A stretch of DNA of 64,000 nt from a virus: the IMG/VR virus record IMGVR_UViG_3300035070_002626, positions 62,001-126,000 of that record; one strand, 5' to 3'. This document shows positions 31,701-39,483 of the stretch, one piece after another (within the stretch, counting starts at the first letter, position 1; each line of letters starts with the position of its first letter). The notes beneath the pieces were generated by a model that searched no databases, was not told the origin of the DNA, and saw only the letters and a list, made by a program, of their open reading frames with translations. A program made the translations under genes and the position numbers.

Positions 31701-33266
31701 TAACAAACTGTCTACAAGATTCCTGTCTGCATGGTCAGGCATTGCTTTGATATACAATCCTTGGTATGGGCTGTTGTATTCTCTGTCAACAGTGATCCGA
31801 AAAGTCCTACTAACACTAATCAATCCATCTGAGCTGTATGCTACTACTGTGAAATCAAAATTCTTATCCCATGTAGTTTCGGTTGTTGTTAATCTAGTGC
31901 TTGCTTCTTTGTCAAACGTGGTTGTACCGCCGTCAAACGTAAATGTATTAAAGCTAACACGACCTGCAATATGCCCACTTTCAAGTAAACTTAATCCTTG
32001 CGGTAGCAAGTTGTACTGTCCTGGCGTTGAAGGATATGTACCTTGTTTTAACTTAAATTGCAACGACCTGTCACTTGGGTTGCTTGCCAAAACGGAAAAC
32101 ATACTGATTGCACCGTTGCTGATTTCGCCTAAACTGTATATAGGATCGTTAACATCTCTGCCTGGAATCAATGTACCAGTTAACCATGTGACACTACTTT
32201 CGATGTTACCGATGACAGTCATTGTGTATTCGTAAGGTTCACTTACAATGCTGTTGTTGTCTTTCTTGTAAATAGTAATAGCAAATGTGTATTGAAGTTC
32301 TGTTGCACCCTGATCTGGGAAGAATCCAGTTAACCATCCTGTGAATCGATCAAACGTTATGCCCGGGGGAATATCACTACTGTCGCCTTGTTCAATTTCA
32401 AACTCGAATAAATCACCGTCGAGATCCAATCCTTCGATTTGATATGCAAAGAAATTGTCGTGCCTAAACGTTCCTATAATGCCGTTATCCGGATAGTTAA
32501 TAATAAGAGGAGTACGGAATGGCGAAAGATCTGCTGTAAGTACATCAGAATCAGCTGTAAAGTCTGTTGTGTCTGCTGTTAAACTATCTCGGCTAACAAC
32601 ATACATCGAGAATGTTCTTAGGTTTTGATCTTTCCCATCGGTAATTTTTACTGTAAATTCGTATGTTTGGTTAATACTGCGAGTACTAAACGCAAATGGG
32701 TACAAATCAAATTCACTAGCATCGTACCCAACTTGGGCATCATTTGGCAAGTTACTAATTGGCAAAATGTATCCAGTGATGGCACCTGTGAGTGGATTTA
32801 AACTCAAGCCTGGCGGAAGAGTTCCAATGTCAACACTAATAGTCGCAACATCGCCTGGATCTTGATCATTAAAACCAATGGTAATGTTAACTGTATCTCC
32901 ATCAAAGAATGTGCCCAATGAACCAGATGGTGTAGTAAACTGTGGAATATCTTGGCCTGTAACAGTTAATGAAAATGTTCGATCATTAATCTGTCCATCA
33001 GTGCTTGTTGCACGAATTGCAAAAGTTGATGTTACATTTTCGGCAACTTCACTTGGTACACCTTTAACCATTGCTTGTGCTGTTGGCACACCTTCAACAA
33101 TTCCATTTGTTGTTACTTGTACACCTGCAGGCAATTGTCCAGCAATTAGTGAGTAAGTTACAGCACCGCCATCGGGATCAGTTGCCACAATTGGCTGGTG
33201 GAAAAATAGACTCTCGGCTATGGTTCCAAGATTGCCGGCAGGTGTTACCCAGACTGGTTGTGCCAT
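28773..33266 (-). CDS. Large adhesin/tail fibre with Ig-like repeats, embedded lipase and His-rich domain
   Basis: 1,497 residues. Residues 1-about 520: repeated He_PIG/cadherin-like domains (DPDGGAVTYSLIAGQLPAGV; LPPGLSLNPLTGAITG; ITFDRFTGWLTGFF). Residues about 700-980: a class 3 lipase-like alpha/beta hydrolase with GHSLG (862-866, Ser864) and later NKNDLVPTLPGP, which could supply the Asp. Residues about 1180-1420: a second globular domain with E1306-H-I-M-H-T-I-H1313, a metal-site-like cluster. The protein thus combines binding repeats with one or two predicted hydrolase activities, probably for digesting host surface lipid or glycan. ATG 33266 with AGGAAGG. Confidence 0.85.
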   Translation of the reverse strand: MAQPVWVTPAGNLGTIAESLFFHQPIVATDPDGGAVTYSLIAGQLPAGVQVTTNGIVEGVPTAQAMVKGVPSEVAENVTSTFAIRATSTDGQINDRTFSLTVTGQDIPQFTTPSGSLGTFFDGDTVNITIGFNDQDPGDVATISVDIGTLPPGLSLNPLTGAITGYILPISNLPNDAQVGYDASEFDLYPFAFSTRSINQTYEFTVKITDGKDQNLRTFSMYVVSRDSLTADTTDFTADSDVLTADLSPFRTPLIINYPDNGIIGTFRHDNFFAYQIEGLDLDGDLFEFEIEQGDSSDIPPGITFDRFTGWLTGFFPDQGATELQYTFAITIYKKDNNSIVSEPYEYTMTVIGNIESSVTWLTGTLIPGRDVNDPIYSLGEISNGAISMFSVLASNPSDRSLQFKLKQGTYPSTPGQYNLLPQGLSLLESGHIAGRVSFNTFTFDGGTTTFDKEASTRLTTTETTWDKNFDFTVVAYSSDGLISVSRTFRITVDREYNSPYQGLYIKAMPDHADRNLVDSLLQDTDIIPPSRVYRADDPYFGIAKNVTYTHAYSLDTATLDEYLVALSKNHFRKKLILGNIKTAQALNSDGTVAYEVVYSDVIDTGVNKLGESPPQSINLPYPVTVPNQAATEARELVDENFSNGSIGDPNVTALNQVSEAYLEEARDLNLLTNVMSQLARDWVGQGQPGDPAERWDGNKYIPNPKANDTFTPAPSNQCPVNINEPLRYEKFRSALEALTADDIIWCDYTVTINKDPNGQKLDPPKVVRSVAPFGFLIEVGDTAYITMRGTQTSYDFTLDFMSGKVINPIAGFGKGKTQNGFTMAYKGLGPDPLEVRAADVPGKSLYTVLNDTTKTKIKIGGHSLGSSISTLIANYAQSLNKFNRVEGYVSASPTVGNQIYADYFNALEDKDGNTLGNNFYRLTNKNDLVPTLPGPLLGFIPVAQEVLFDTLYTDSNGKKDISKNHSICCCYSYALRHPQNPYNNKNEDGVENQCEFPVGPTNYYAPIDQHFDNLILYYSSFVYDPTTGEVDQTISTVYPNSLVNMRNQVVDVVGQENTVLPLWMTTKQTDGRVLGFTKAWVICYTNPGESDRISYNIRTQFGEILNRVDFISDRYILDNQLTANWIPNEDSTDGGAWNPSPPLGTTFDVEFNISGLYVSTSLVADATNSEIFDRSLTVNGILVVAAGAVGGQEAVPDAWVKKVGRSYQLLMDKDATGINTTAQQQMIRTLNGAAGTWHAGYQTAQRIGYGGGSSYSPNWLTDIGAASYAGYTDFLDQHAVNDMVWYKNNNGWNGTGTKDIEEVFEHIMHTIHLYGVRGGVQGSVTELNWDSENNPGTYTGTELFKAMEQAIDNGMYDAGASDPYDPQEAGVLMKEYMYLLNWGMWEMSVFWAGESLAPEWNDLMRTPSGILANNPLGHALFEKYFAPVLSKPNFATLNSIFQDNDQGEAGYVATSAVNNATTFDGNSLRFTTPVDMYGKTDKYDKYLVFPKTTILG

Positions 33267-35780
33267 TTAGAGCCTTCCTACTACTACTTCGATCGTTCCG
33301 TGAGTTCCGTCAAAATCTTCTAACGCTTTACCAATCACTGTGCCCATTGCTGGGTTAGCTTCGGCCCTTGCTTTACCAGTTGCAGTGGAAACCATCATGT
33401 CTCCTTTGCGAACTGGCCCAACAACATGAGTTGGTACTCTGCCTGTTAATGCAACAGCAACACCTATTGCATCACTGTTCATTAAATGTGCAGGATTAGT
33501 ACTAACTACACCTGCTACTCTCGGACTAGCGTCTTCGTTGCTTACTGTTACTTCAGCATCACCGCCAAACATCAAAACTGTACCCGGTTTATAATCTTCA
33601 TCACTTGAATACATTTCTGCTAAGTCGGCGTATTGGGCTGATGTAGCTTGTGCTGTCATTGTACTGGCACTAAAGTTACCGCTGCCATCACGTAATACGA
33701 TTGTGTTAAACGTGTTCGCACTTGCTGCTGCAATAGTTGCACTGTTTGACTGGCTTGTAATATTAGCAGCGGTAATTGAATATGTTCCACTTAGTCTAGC
33801 ACTTGGTACTGTGCCGCTTGCTAAGTTGCTTGCGTTTAGATTGGTGATTCCAGCGCCTGTGGCTGTAATTGCCCCTGCGCTAAATGCACCACTTCCGTCC
33901 CTTAGCACGATCTGGTTAGCAGTGTTTGTACTTGCTGCGGTAATAGTTGCACTATTTGATTGACTTGTAACGTTGGCCGCAGTGATCGAGTATGTCCCGC
34001 TTAGTCTAGCACTTGGTACTGTCCCTGTGGTTAATTGAGTTGCATTTAATGCAGTCAGGCTTGTACCTGAACCAGCTATTGAGTTAAATGTTGCGTCATA
34101 TGTGCTGTCTAATGAGAAGGTAACACCGGTTAAGTCAATACCGTTGCCTGCACTATAAATCTGTGCACTTGAAATTTGTACAAAAGTTATATCAGTAGTA
34201 CCGAATGTAATTGTACCTACTGTGTTCATTACATATGTTTCACCGGCACCCGCAGCACCTTCTTGCACAAAGAAAGCATCACCTTGTCCTAGTGAATCAG
34301 GATCACTTGGCGAATATGAATCAGCGTCTGCGGCACGTGTTAATACCCAGTTTGTACTAACACTACCAATATCGGTAACAGTGTACACACCGTTTTGACT
34401 AGCATCTGTTTGTTCATATACTAATACTCTGTCAGCAACAACCATTGTAACGCCATCAATAACAAGAGCTGCCTGTGTACCGGCATTGGTTAGTGTAGCA
34501 CCTACACCACTTGCGCCATTGTTGTACGTAGCATTTAAGTTGCCTTCTTGTTCAACTCTAACTGGATCGTGGTAGTGAATGCCTGCGGCTGCAATTGTGT
34601 CAACGTAGGTTTTAGTAGCAGCGTCTTGCGCAGCCGAAGGATCAGCGAGACCTGTAATGTAGTTGCTGCCCATTGCAATATTAGCAGATAATTCTAGTCC
34701 CGTACTTGCAACATTAAAGATTGTAGCACCACCTACATTGCCTTCGATGTTGCCACCGCTTGTAGTAACTTCGATACTGCTAGTGCCGTTTTGAATCTGT
34801 GTAGCATCAATGCCTGTTAGCTGACTACCATCGCCAAGAAGTGGAACTTGGAAATCTATAGTTGTGCCATTTGTTTCAAATACAAGTACACCGCCAGATG
34901 TTAGTTCAACATTACCGCCAGAACTACTAATACCGACAACACTTGTTCCATTTGCAATCTGTGTAACAGCAACGTTGGACGCAGCCGTTACGTTTGAAAG
35001 AAATCCGCCATCGCCAATAAAATACGCTCCAGTAATGTTTCCAGTAGCAGTAACATCAGAACTTGCTGATAATCCGCCAATTGTTAGGTTACCACCTTGT
35101 ATATTGCCGGTTGCTGTAATATTACCGGTTGCATCAATGTATCCTGTGATATTAGCACCAGCATCGCTTACTGTGAGTGTGTTTATTGCATTTGCAGTTA
35201 TTTGCACATCACCGTCAGTTGCTGGGATGGCAATCGACGATGTTCCATTGCTAATAGTAGGATTAATACTGCCGGGTGTAGTACCATCTGCGCCAAACAC
35301 ACTGAGCACATTGCCAGCACTTGCTTTTAATACAATGTCTCCGAGTACAATACTGCTACCACTTAGATATATGTCTTTCCATCTTGCACTGCTCGACCCT
35401 AAGTCTCTAGTGCTGTTGCCGTCTGGGATAAGATTACTACCTAGTGTTCCGTTGATAACAAGCTGGTCACCAACTGTTACATCTTGCGTAATTGTGAAAC
35501 TGTTACCAACTGCTAAATCGCCTGAGATATTAGCGTTCCCAGTAAACTCAGTTAAAGATCCTGAAAAGTTGACAACATTGGCACTGCCGGCAATACTAAT
35601 TGTAACATTAGCATTTTCAGCAACAGCTATATTTGATGTGCCGTTGATAATTTCAGTAGGTGTGGTTGTAGTGTTGTACAGTTCTTGAAAGTTATCATTA
35701 CACTTGATATAGGCGTTTCTAAGACCATCGCCTGTTCCATCATTGGCTGTTGCGCCTACATTGATAATCTGTCTTGCCAT
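33267..35780 (-). CDS. Tail fibre with C-terminal Peptidase_G2-like domain
   Basis: 837 residues. N-terminal MARQIINVGATANDGTGDGL is the virion-attachment motif shared with the 36288 gene. The shaft is Gly/Thr/Asn/Ala-rich with repeats (SGTYSITAANVTSQSNSATI occurs twice, 210 bp apart). The C-terminal about 110 residues (YADLAEMYSSDEDYKPGTV, VAGVVSTNPAHLM, GRVPTHVVGPVRKGD) resemble the autoproteolytic Peptidase_G2 (IMC) domain that folds trimeric fibres. Starts behind GAGGA and a late box at 35808. Confidence 0.85.
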   Translation of the reverse strand: MARQIINVGATANDGTGDGLRNAYIKCNDNFQELYNTTTTPTEIINGTSNIAVAENANVTISIAGSANVVNFSGSLTEFTGNANISGDLAVGNSFTITQDVTVGDQLVINGTLGSNLIPDGNSTRDLGSSSARWKDIYLSGSSIVLGDIVLKASAGNVLSVFGADGTTPGSINPTISNGTSSIAIPATDGDVQITANAINTLTVSDAGANITGYIDATGNITATGNIQGGNLTIGGLSASSDVTATGNITGAYFIGDGGFLSNVTAASNVAVTQIANGTSVVGISSSGGNVELTSGGVLVFETNGTTIDFQVPLLGDGSQLTGIDATQIQNGTSSIEVTTSGGNIEGNVGGATIFNVASTGLELSANIAMGSNYITGLADPSAAQDAATKTYVDTIAAAGIHYHDPVRVEQEGNLNATYNNGASGVGATLTNAGTQAALVIDGVTMVVADRVLVYEQTDASQNGVYTVTDIGSVSTNWVLTRAADADSYSPSDPDSLGQGDAFFVQEGAAGAGETYVMNTVGTITFGTTDITFVQISSAQIYSAGNGIDLTGVTFSLDSTYDATFNSIAGSGTSLTALNATQLTTGTVPSARLSGTYSITAANVTSQSNSATITAASTNTANQIVLRDGSGAFSAGAITATGAGITNLNASNLASGTVPSARLSGTYSITAANITSQSNSATIAAASANTFNTIVLRDGSGNFSASTMTAQATSAQYADLAEMYSSDEDYKPGTVLMFGGDAEVTVSNEDASPRVAGVVSTNPAHLMNSDAIGVAVALTGRVPTHVVGPVRKGDMMVSTATGKARAEANPAMGTVIGKALEDFDGTHGTIEVVVGRL
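33676..34050. repeat. Two imperfect 165-bp repeats, 210 bp apart, in the fibre gene
   Basis: Units about 33676-33840 and 33886-34050 encode near-identical residues (GTVPSARLSGTYSITAAN, SQSNSATI, IVLRDGSG). In-frame duplication of a 70-residue shaft unit, with many synonymous differences. Confidence 0.75.
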
Positions 35781-35807
35781 TGTAATCCTCTAACTTGCTG
35801 TTATGAG

Positions 35808-35815
35808 TATTTATG
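35808..35815 (-). promoter_or_regulatory. Late promoter box CATAAATA
   Basis: CATAAATA-CTCAT; +1 predicted near 35802, then 21 nt of leader with GAGGA before ATG 35780. Confidence 0.6.
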
Positions 35816-35832
35816 GCTTGGAGTAAGTTATA

Positions 35833-36288
35833 TTAGCTTATGTTGACCCAGGCACTGCCGTTGTAACCTTGAAATGTTGTTCCGGTAAGCACAATCATGC
35901 CTGCTGCAGGCGTAGTAATTGCTGCATCTCTTGCTGCGGTATCGGCATAAACAGGAAGTGTTAGTGGACCAGAACTAATAATGCCAGCACTGCCTGCATA
36001 TATGCCACGTGGGCGATTGGTTGCACTGCCGATGTAACGTAGATCGTTGGTATCGGGGATAACGTTATTAGTAATTTGAATAACACCGGTGCCATCTGTG
36101 GCTAGTGATATATTACCATTTGTGTTTGTGCTTGTGATTGAGTTGTTTGCGATGGTGATGTTTGATCCAACAGGACCAGCAGTGTAAACTTCTGTGAAGT
36201 TGTCGTTGGTTTTATCCATTGCGCTGCGAAGATTATCACCATCGCCTGCGTTTGCTGAAGTTCCTAAATTGATTATTTGTTGTGCCAT
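35833..36288 (-). CDS. Short tail-fibre-like structural protein
   Basis: 151 residues. MAQQIINLGTSANAGDGDNL then MDKTNDNFTEVYT is the same attachment motif as the large fibre. The C-terminus (GMIVLTGTTFQGYNGSAWVN) resembles fibre tips. AAAGGA and a late box precede ATG 36288. Confidence 0.8.
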   Translation of the reverse strand: MAQQIINLGTSANAGDGDNLRSAMDKTNDNFTEVYTAGPVGSNITIANNSITSTNTNGNISLATDGTGVIQITNNVIPDTNDLRYIGSATNRPRGIYAGSAGIISSGPLTLPVYADTAARDAAITTPAAGMIVLTGTTFQGYNGSAWVNIS

Positions 36289-36311
36289 CTAACGATCCTT
36301 TAATACTAGTG

Positions 36312-36319
36312 TATTTATG
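36312..36319 (-). promoter_or_regulatory. Late promoter box CATAAATA
   Basis: CATAAATA-CACTAG, +1 near 36306, leader 17 nt with AAAGGA before ATG 36288. Confidence 0.6.
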
Positions 36320-36321
36320 GA

Positions 36322-36606
36322 TCAAGCAGCAAAGCTTTCCCCGCAGCCGCAACTGGCTGTTGCATTTGGATTAGATACTTTTAAATAACTACCACCTAGT
36401 TCTTCAACATAATCTACTGTACAACCAAACACAAACATTTCTGCCATTGGGTCTAGCCATAGATGATCCACTGTTGCTTCCTTGTTAGTTACACCCCATT
36501 CGTATTGAAAGCCACTGCACCCACCACCTTTCACAGACAGCGATACATTTGGTTTGCCAACTTTTTTCATGTATTGTTTAGCGGATTCAGTAAGAGTTAT
36601 CACCAT
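36322..36606 (-). CDS. A-type Fe-S carrier (IscA/HesB-like)
   Basis: 94 residues. The three conserved ligands are C30 (GGGCSGF), C86 and C88 (CGCGE). Such proteins hold and hand over [Fe-S] clusters. HesB-like genes are known in T4-like cyanophages. Its neighbour SOD and the phage ferredoxin and SufE suggest a Fe-S supply theme. A late-type box TTTAAATA lies 5 nt before the ATG. Confidence 0.88.
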   Translation of the reverse strand: MVITLTESAKQYMKKVGKPNVSLSVKGGGCSGFQYEWGVTNKEATVDHLWLDPMAEMFVFGCTVDYVEELGGSYLKVSNPNATASCGCGESFAA

Positions 36607-36610
36607 GTTG

Positions 36611-37069
36611 TTATTTAAACTCCCAATTTGGTTCTAAAATAGTAATTTCATCTTCCCCGTATGGTAGGATGAATGTATCGATTAATACAGCATCTTCTTC
36701 GCCTAAGTTTGCCGCTGCCATTGGTGTATCTGCTGGCATATAATAACAAGTACCTGCTGGGTAATGCGATGGTTCACTACCTTCTACAAAATCAGTCATG
36801 ATTCCGCTAAGAACACAAGTATGACCTCCATACTTGTGTACATGGATACCAACTCTTGTTCCTGCTTTGCGTGTGCCTTTTATAACATGTAATCTATTGC
36901 CGTCGCTTGTTTTTGTTTCAAGCATTGTTACAGTATCTTGTAAAGGTAATAGTTCACCCGGAGGCACTTTGCTGTTAATTGTAGTAATTGGATCTGTCCA
37001 TTTAGGTTTAGCACTCAAACACCCGCTTAATAGTAAACTAATAGTTGCTGCTATTAATACTTTTTTCAT
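36611..37069 (-). CDS. Cupin-fold periplasmic lipoprotein
   Basis: 152 residues from ATG 37069 with AAGAAG. Lipoprotein signal VLIAATISLLLSGC, then a cupin barrel (GTRVGIHVHKYGGHTCVLSG with metal-binding HxH...H, and YPAGTCYYMPADTPMAAANLG). Enzyme activity or ligand is unknown. An alternative longer start at 37120 is unlikely. Unusual in a phage; probably host-derived. Confidence 0.8.
   Translation of the reverse strand: MKKVLIAATISLLLSGCLSAKPKWTDPITTINSKVPPGELLPLQDTVTMLETKTSDGNRLHVIKGTRKAGTRVGIHVHKYGGHTCVLSGIMTDFVEGSEPSHYPAGTCYYMPADTPMAAANLGEEDAVLIDTFILPYGEDEITILEPNWEFK
36612..36619 (-). promoter_or_regulatory. Late-type box TTTAAATA, 5 nt before ATG
   Basis: TTTAAATA-ACAAC-ATG(36606). It overlaps the stop of the cupin gene, so it could be chance; the only Shine-Dalgarno candidate (GGGAG) is 12-13 nt away. 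Confidence 0.35.
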
Positions 37070-37070
37070 A

Positions 37071-37238
37071 TTAGTCTTCTTTCTGCCAAATAGCCCAAGC
37101 ACCGTATGCAATAGCAGCATATGCAGCTAATTTAGCAAATGGCCCTGCAATCAAAATGACCAAGCCGACTCCGATTAGTACAGCACCATCCCAAGAAGTA
37201 CGCTCATCTACTCTACTTTTAATCCATCGTCTAATCAT
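37071..37238 (-). CDS. 55-aa single/double-pass membrane protein
   Basis: ATG 37238 behind GGGAG. MIRRWIKSRVDERTSWDGAV, then LIGVGLVILIAGPFAKLAAY and AAIAYGAWAIWQKED: basic N-terminus and two close hydrophobic segments. Conserved among T4-like marine phages; role unknown. Overlaps the SOD stop. Confidence 0.7.
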   Translation of the reverse strand: MIRRWIKSRVDERTSWDGAVLIGVGLVILIAGPFAKLAAYAAIAYGAWAIWQKED

Positions 37239-37795
37239 TATAATCTCCCGTTGATTGCATTCCAATTGATGATCTTCATCATATTGTTTATATACTTTTT
37301 CTTAGCGTCTTTGGCAGGCACATAATCCATAAACGAATGCTCCCACATGTCGATTGGTAATAGTATATCTGTTTTGTATGATTGGTTAGGCGTAGTTTTA
37401 ATCTTGCCATTCTTAGCAAGGTACACCCAGCCGCTGCCTTGAAGTGTCATTGCAACACGCAACATTTCTTTTTTAAAATTGTCGTAGTCTTCGTGGTGTG
37501 CGTCGATAAATTCTTTAATTGTCCCGGTAGGTCTGTTTGCGCCTTTGGGTGCTTGTAACTGTTGCCAAAATAAGTTGTGAAGTTTTGCTCCACCGTAATT
37601 AAATTTAGGATCGCCTTCGTTGTTGTTGTAACGATTTACATATCCTTTGGTCAACACATTGTAATGGTAGTCAACATTTTCTTTAGAAAGCACAGGAGCT
37701 AATGCACCACTGTCGTACGGCAGTGCATCGGCTGCTAATTTCTCTTCTTGTTTGTCTTCGGTTAGTTGAATGTATTTTCTAATTTCTTGTTGCAT
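37238..37795 (-). CDS. Fe/Mn superoxide dismutase-like protein with targeting-like N-terminus
   Basis: 185 residues from ATG 37795. All four SOD metal ligands are visible: H44 (VDYHYN), H73 (GAKLHNLFW), D149 and H153 (PIDMWEH). Also present are GSGWVYL and LPYDSGALAP. The Asn-rich insert is longer than in bacterial SODs. The first 13 residues MQQEIRKYIQLTE resemble the T4 capsid-targeting leader ending in an LTE protease site. ATG follows an AATAAATA late box by 5 nt. It would convert superoxide to peroxide, possibly delivered in the virion. Confidence 0.85.
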   Translation of the reverse strand: MQQEIRKYIQLTEDKQEEKLAADALPYDSGALAPVLSKENVDYHYNVLTKGYVNRYNNNEGDPKFNYGGAKLHNLFWQQLQAPKGANRPTGTIKEFIDAHHEDYDNFKKEMLRVAMTLQGSGWVYLAKNGKIKTTPNQSYKTDILLPIDMWEHSFMDYVPAKDAKKKYINNMMKIINWNAINGRL

Positions 37796-37800
37796 GTACA

Positions 37801-37808
37801 TATTTATT
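37801..37808 (-). promoter_or_regulatory. Late promoter box AATAAATA, 5 nt before ATG
   Basis: AATAAATA-TGTAC-ATG(37795). No Shine-Dalgarno; predicted leaderless. Confidence 0.5.
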
Positions 37809-37817
37809 GATATTGTG

Positions 37818-38528
37818 TTATGAAGGCATGTTTGCTAGAGCCTGTCTATAAACATCAATCCATAAGTCGCATGCAGCATTATGAGCATCTTCAAGAGGAT
37901 GTAACCATGGTTGGGTAACTTCAAATTTATTGGTGTAACTCCAATCTAAGAAACTTTCACCTTCAAATGTTTGTAATGGTTCTTTGGTAAGGTCTTGCAG
38001 TGTACGAATATAGTCCGGTGCATGCCATTTTGTATCCCAAATTTCAGAGTCCATGTATGTTTGCACACTAGGTATGTTGTGTAATTTTAGAAATTGTTGA
38101 GTTGAATGAATAGTTTGCAGTGATCTAAACTTGTCCCATAGTGTGCTATGTCCTGGATACTTGTTGTAAAACTCGAGTATCTTTGTTGCTTCTTCGAGTC
38201 CTACTAATGGTGCTAGTTTACTAGGCACACACGATAAACCTAATGTGGTCCATTGTTCTTTCCCTGGAACATAAAAATCCCATCGAGCTCCCCACGTCCA
38301 GTTAATAACTGCCAGAGTGTTCTTTTTTGGGTTATTTGCAAAATATGTTAATATTTGCATCGAAATGTTTTCGTTGCCGCAGCCAGGTACACTGGTTGTT
38401 TCGTAACCTACTTCGAGTTTTTCTGCACATTGTGAAACCCAGCTATGACCTTCACGCTGTAATTCAGAACCATACACAAAGCTATCGCCGAATCCTACTA
38501 TTTTTTTCATGTTTGTAATTTGTTGCAT
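37818..38528 (-). CDS. SGNH/GDSL-type hydrolase-like protein (copy 2 of 3)
   Basis: 236 residues. Starts at ATG 38528, supported by a box 5 nt upstream (AGTAAATA); ATG at residue 7 is an alternative. Block I KKIVGFGDSFVYGSEL, VPGCGNEN for the Gly/Asn blocks, LAVINWTWGARWDF shared with copy 1, and HPLEDAHNAACD near the end. Substrate unknown. Confidence 0.8.
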   Translation of the reverse strand: MQQITNMKKIVGFGDSFVYGSELQREGHSWVSQCAEKLEVGYETTSVPGCGNENISMQILTYFANNPKKNTLAVINWTWGARWDFYVPGKEQWTTLGLSCVPSKLAPLVGLEEATKILEFYNKYPGHSTLWDKFRSLQTIHSTQQFLKLHNIPSVQTYMDSEIWDTKWHAPDYIRTLQDLTKEPLQTFEGESFLDWSYTNKFEVTQPWLHPLEDAHNAACDLWIDVYRQALANMPS

Positions 38529-38533
38529 AGCAG

Positions 38534-38541
38534 TATTTACT
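38534..38541 (-). promoter_or_regulatory. Late promoter box AGTAAATA, 5 nt before ATG
   Basis: AGTAAATA-CTGCT-ATG(38528). Same geometry as 5836 and 37801. Confidence 0.45.
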
Positions 38542-38749
38542 CTGATTGTTTCTGCACACTATTAATAATATCATCTAGTGCAGCAATAGTAACTATGTGG
38601 TGTAAAGTTTCTTCTCCCCATGTTTTGCAGTATTCTTTACCTGCTATGTCGGCAAGTTCTTTACTACTGTACACGCCGTGAAACCGATTGCAACCTTGTT
38701 TAATTTTGTTATATGTATGCACGATATACATGTTGGTTGTGGTATTCAT
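38537..38749 (-). CDS. 70-aa protein, unknown
   Basis: ATG 38749 overlapping the upstream gene by 4 bases. MNTTTNMYIVHTYNKIKQGC, then FHGVYSSKELADIAGKEYC: alpha/beta, maybe a small phage early protein. Longer readings overlap the DUF2693-like gene. Confidence 0.55.
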   Translation of the reverse strand: MNTTTNMYIVHTYNKIKQGCNRFHGVYSSKELADIAGKEYCKTWGEETLHHIVTIAALDDIINSVQKQSE

Positions 38750-39024
38750 GTGGTTGTTGATATCTCTTGCAGCCGGTCCCATCGAAAGCTTCTCCAACCC
38801 GCAGCGTCAACATCCCATATTACGCAAACTTCTGGATTGACTTTGCGCACTGCCTTGGTACTAAGTGGATCTTCTTTGTTTGCTTTAGGAACAACGTTTT
38901 CATTTAATGTTGCATTCATCTTGCGAGTTGTGCCATCTGATTTAAGAAAGTTGATTTCTACAATTCCATCAACTAGTTGAGCTTTTACGCTGTCTTGTAC
39001 AGTTTGTTCTAAATACTTGGTCAT
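38746..39024 (-). CDS. DUF2693-like SH3-fold phage protein
   Basis: 92 residues behind GAGGAG. VEINFLKSDGTTRKMNATLN and VIWDVDAAGWRSFRWDRL are the paired strands of a family (DUF2693-like) common in T4-like phages. Thought to be a small beta-barrel; no assigned activity. Confidence 0.7.
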   Translation of the reverse strand: MTKYLEQTVQDSVKAQLVDGIVEINFLKSDGTTRKMNATLNENVVPKANKEDPLSTKAVRKVNPEVCVIWDVDAAGWRSFRWDRLQEISTTT

Positions 39025-39027
39025 ATT

Positions 39028-39411
39028 TTATCTCCTCATACTTGCAATATCTTTAGCATCTTCTTTTTTATCAGCAAAAATAGGTACCATATTACTTTTG
39101 TGCATAGTTGCAATACCTAACAGTTGGCGCTCGCCGCTGTATGTGTGACTTTCTTTGCGCACGCCATGCCCTGCAATTTTATCACTTGTCATACGTGGGC
39201 CGGTATCGTAGTCTGGCCGCTCATTAACACTCTTGCGTTTGCCATACTTGTCATACAGCTTTCCCTCAAGTTGTTCTTGGCTTACCCCCATCTTACGCAT
39301 AAACTTTTCGTGCTCAGCTTCTGCCTGAAGCAACTTTTGTGTTTTCTTTTTAGCTTTACGCTTCTTGTAGTTTGTTGTGGTCATATAAGGACCAACAAGT
39401 TGCATAGTCAT
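39028..39411 (-). CDS. Basic protein conserved in T4-like marine phages
   Basis: 127 residues. MTMQLVGPYMTTTNYKKRKA opens a highly basic region, then a coiled segment (LLQAEAEHEKFMRKMGVS). The end RQLLGIATMHKSNMVPIF then KKEDAKDIASMRR is conserved across marine myoviruses. ATG 39411 follows AGGAG and the promoter at 39443. Unknown role. Confidence 0.7.
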   Translation of the reverse strand: MTMQLVGPYMTTTNYKKRKAKKKTQKLLQAEAEHEKFMRKMGVSQEQLEGKLYDKYGKRKSVNERPDYDTGPRMTSDKIAGHGVRKESHTYSGERQLLGIATMHKSNMVPIFADKKEDAKDIASMRR

Positions 39412-39442
39412 TAAAAAACTCCTGCTTGGTTAACTTAAAACA

Positions 39443-39471
39443 AGTATAGCAGGAGTTTCAATGAATGTCAA
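39443..39471 (-). promoter_or_regulatory. Early sigma70 promoter TTGACA-17-TATACT
   Basis: -35 at 39466-39471, -10 at 39443-39448. Heads the 39411-38537 unit. Confidence 0.72.
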
Positions 39472-39483
39472 GTATTTTTTATA

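Noticed and set aside
34864-35688. A 274-codon plus-strand open frame opposite the fibre gene
   Set aside because: No ribosome site, low-complexity translation, and antisense to a clear structural gene.
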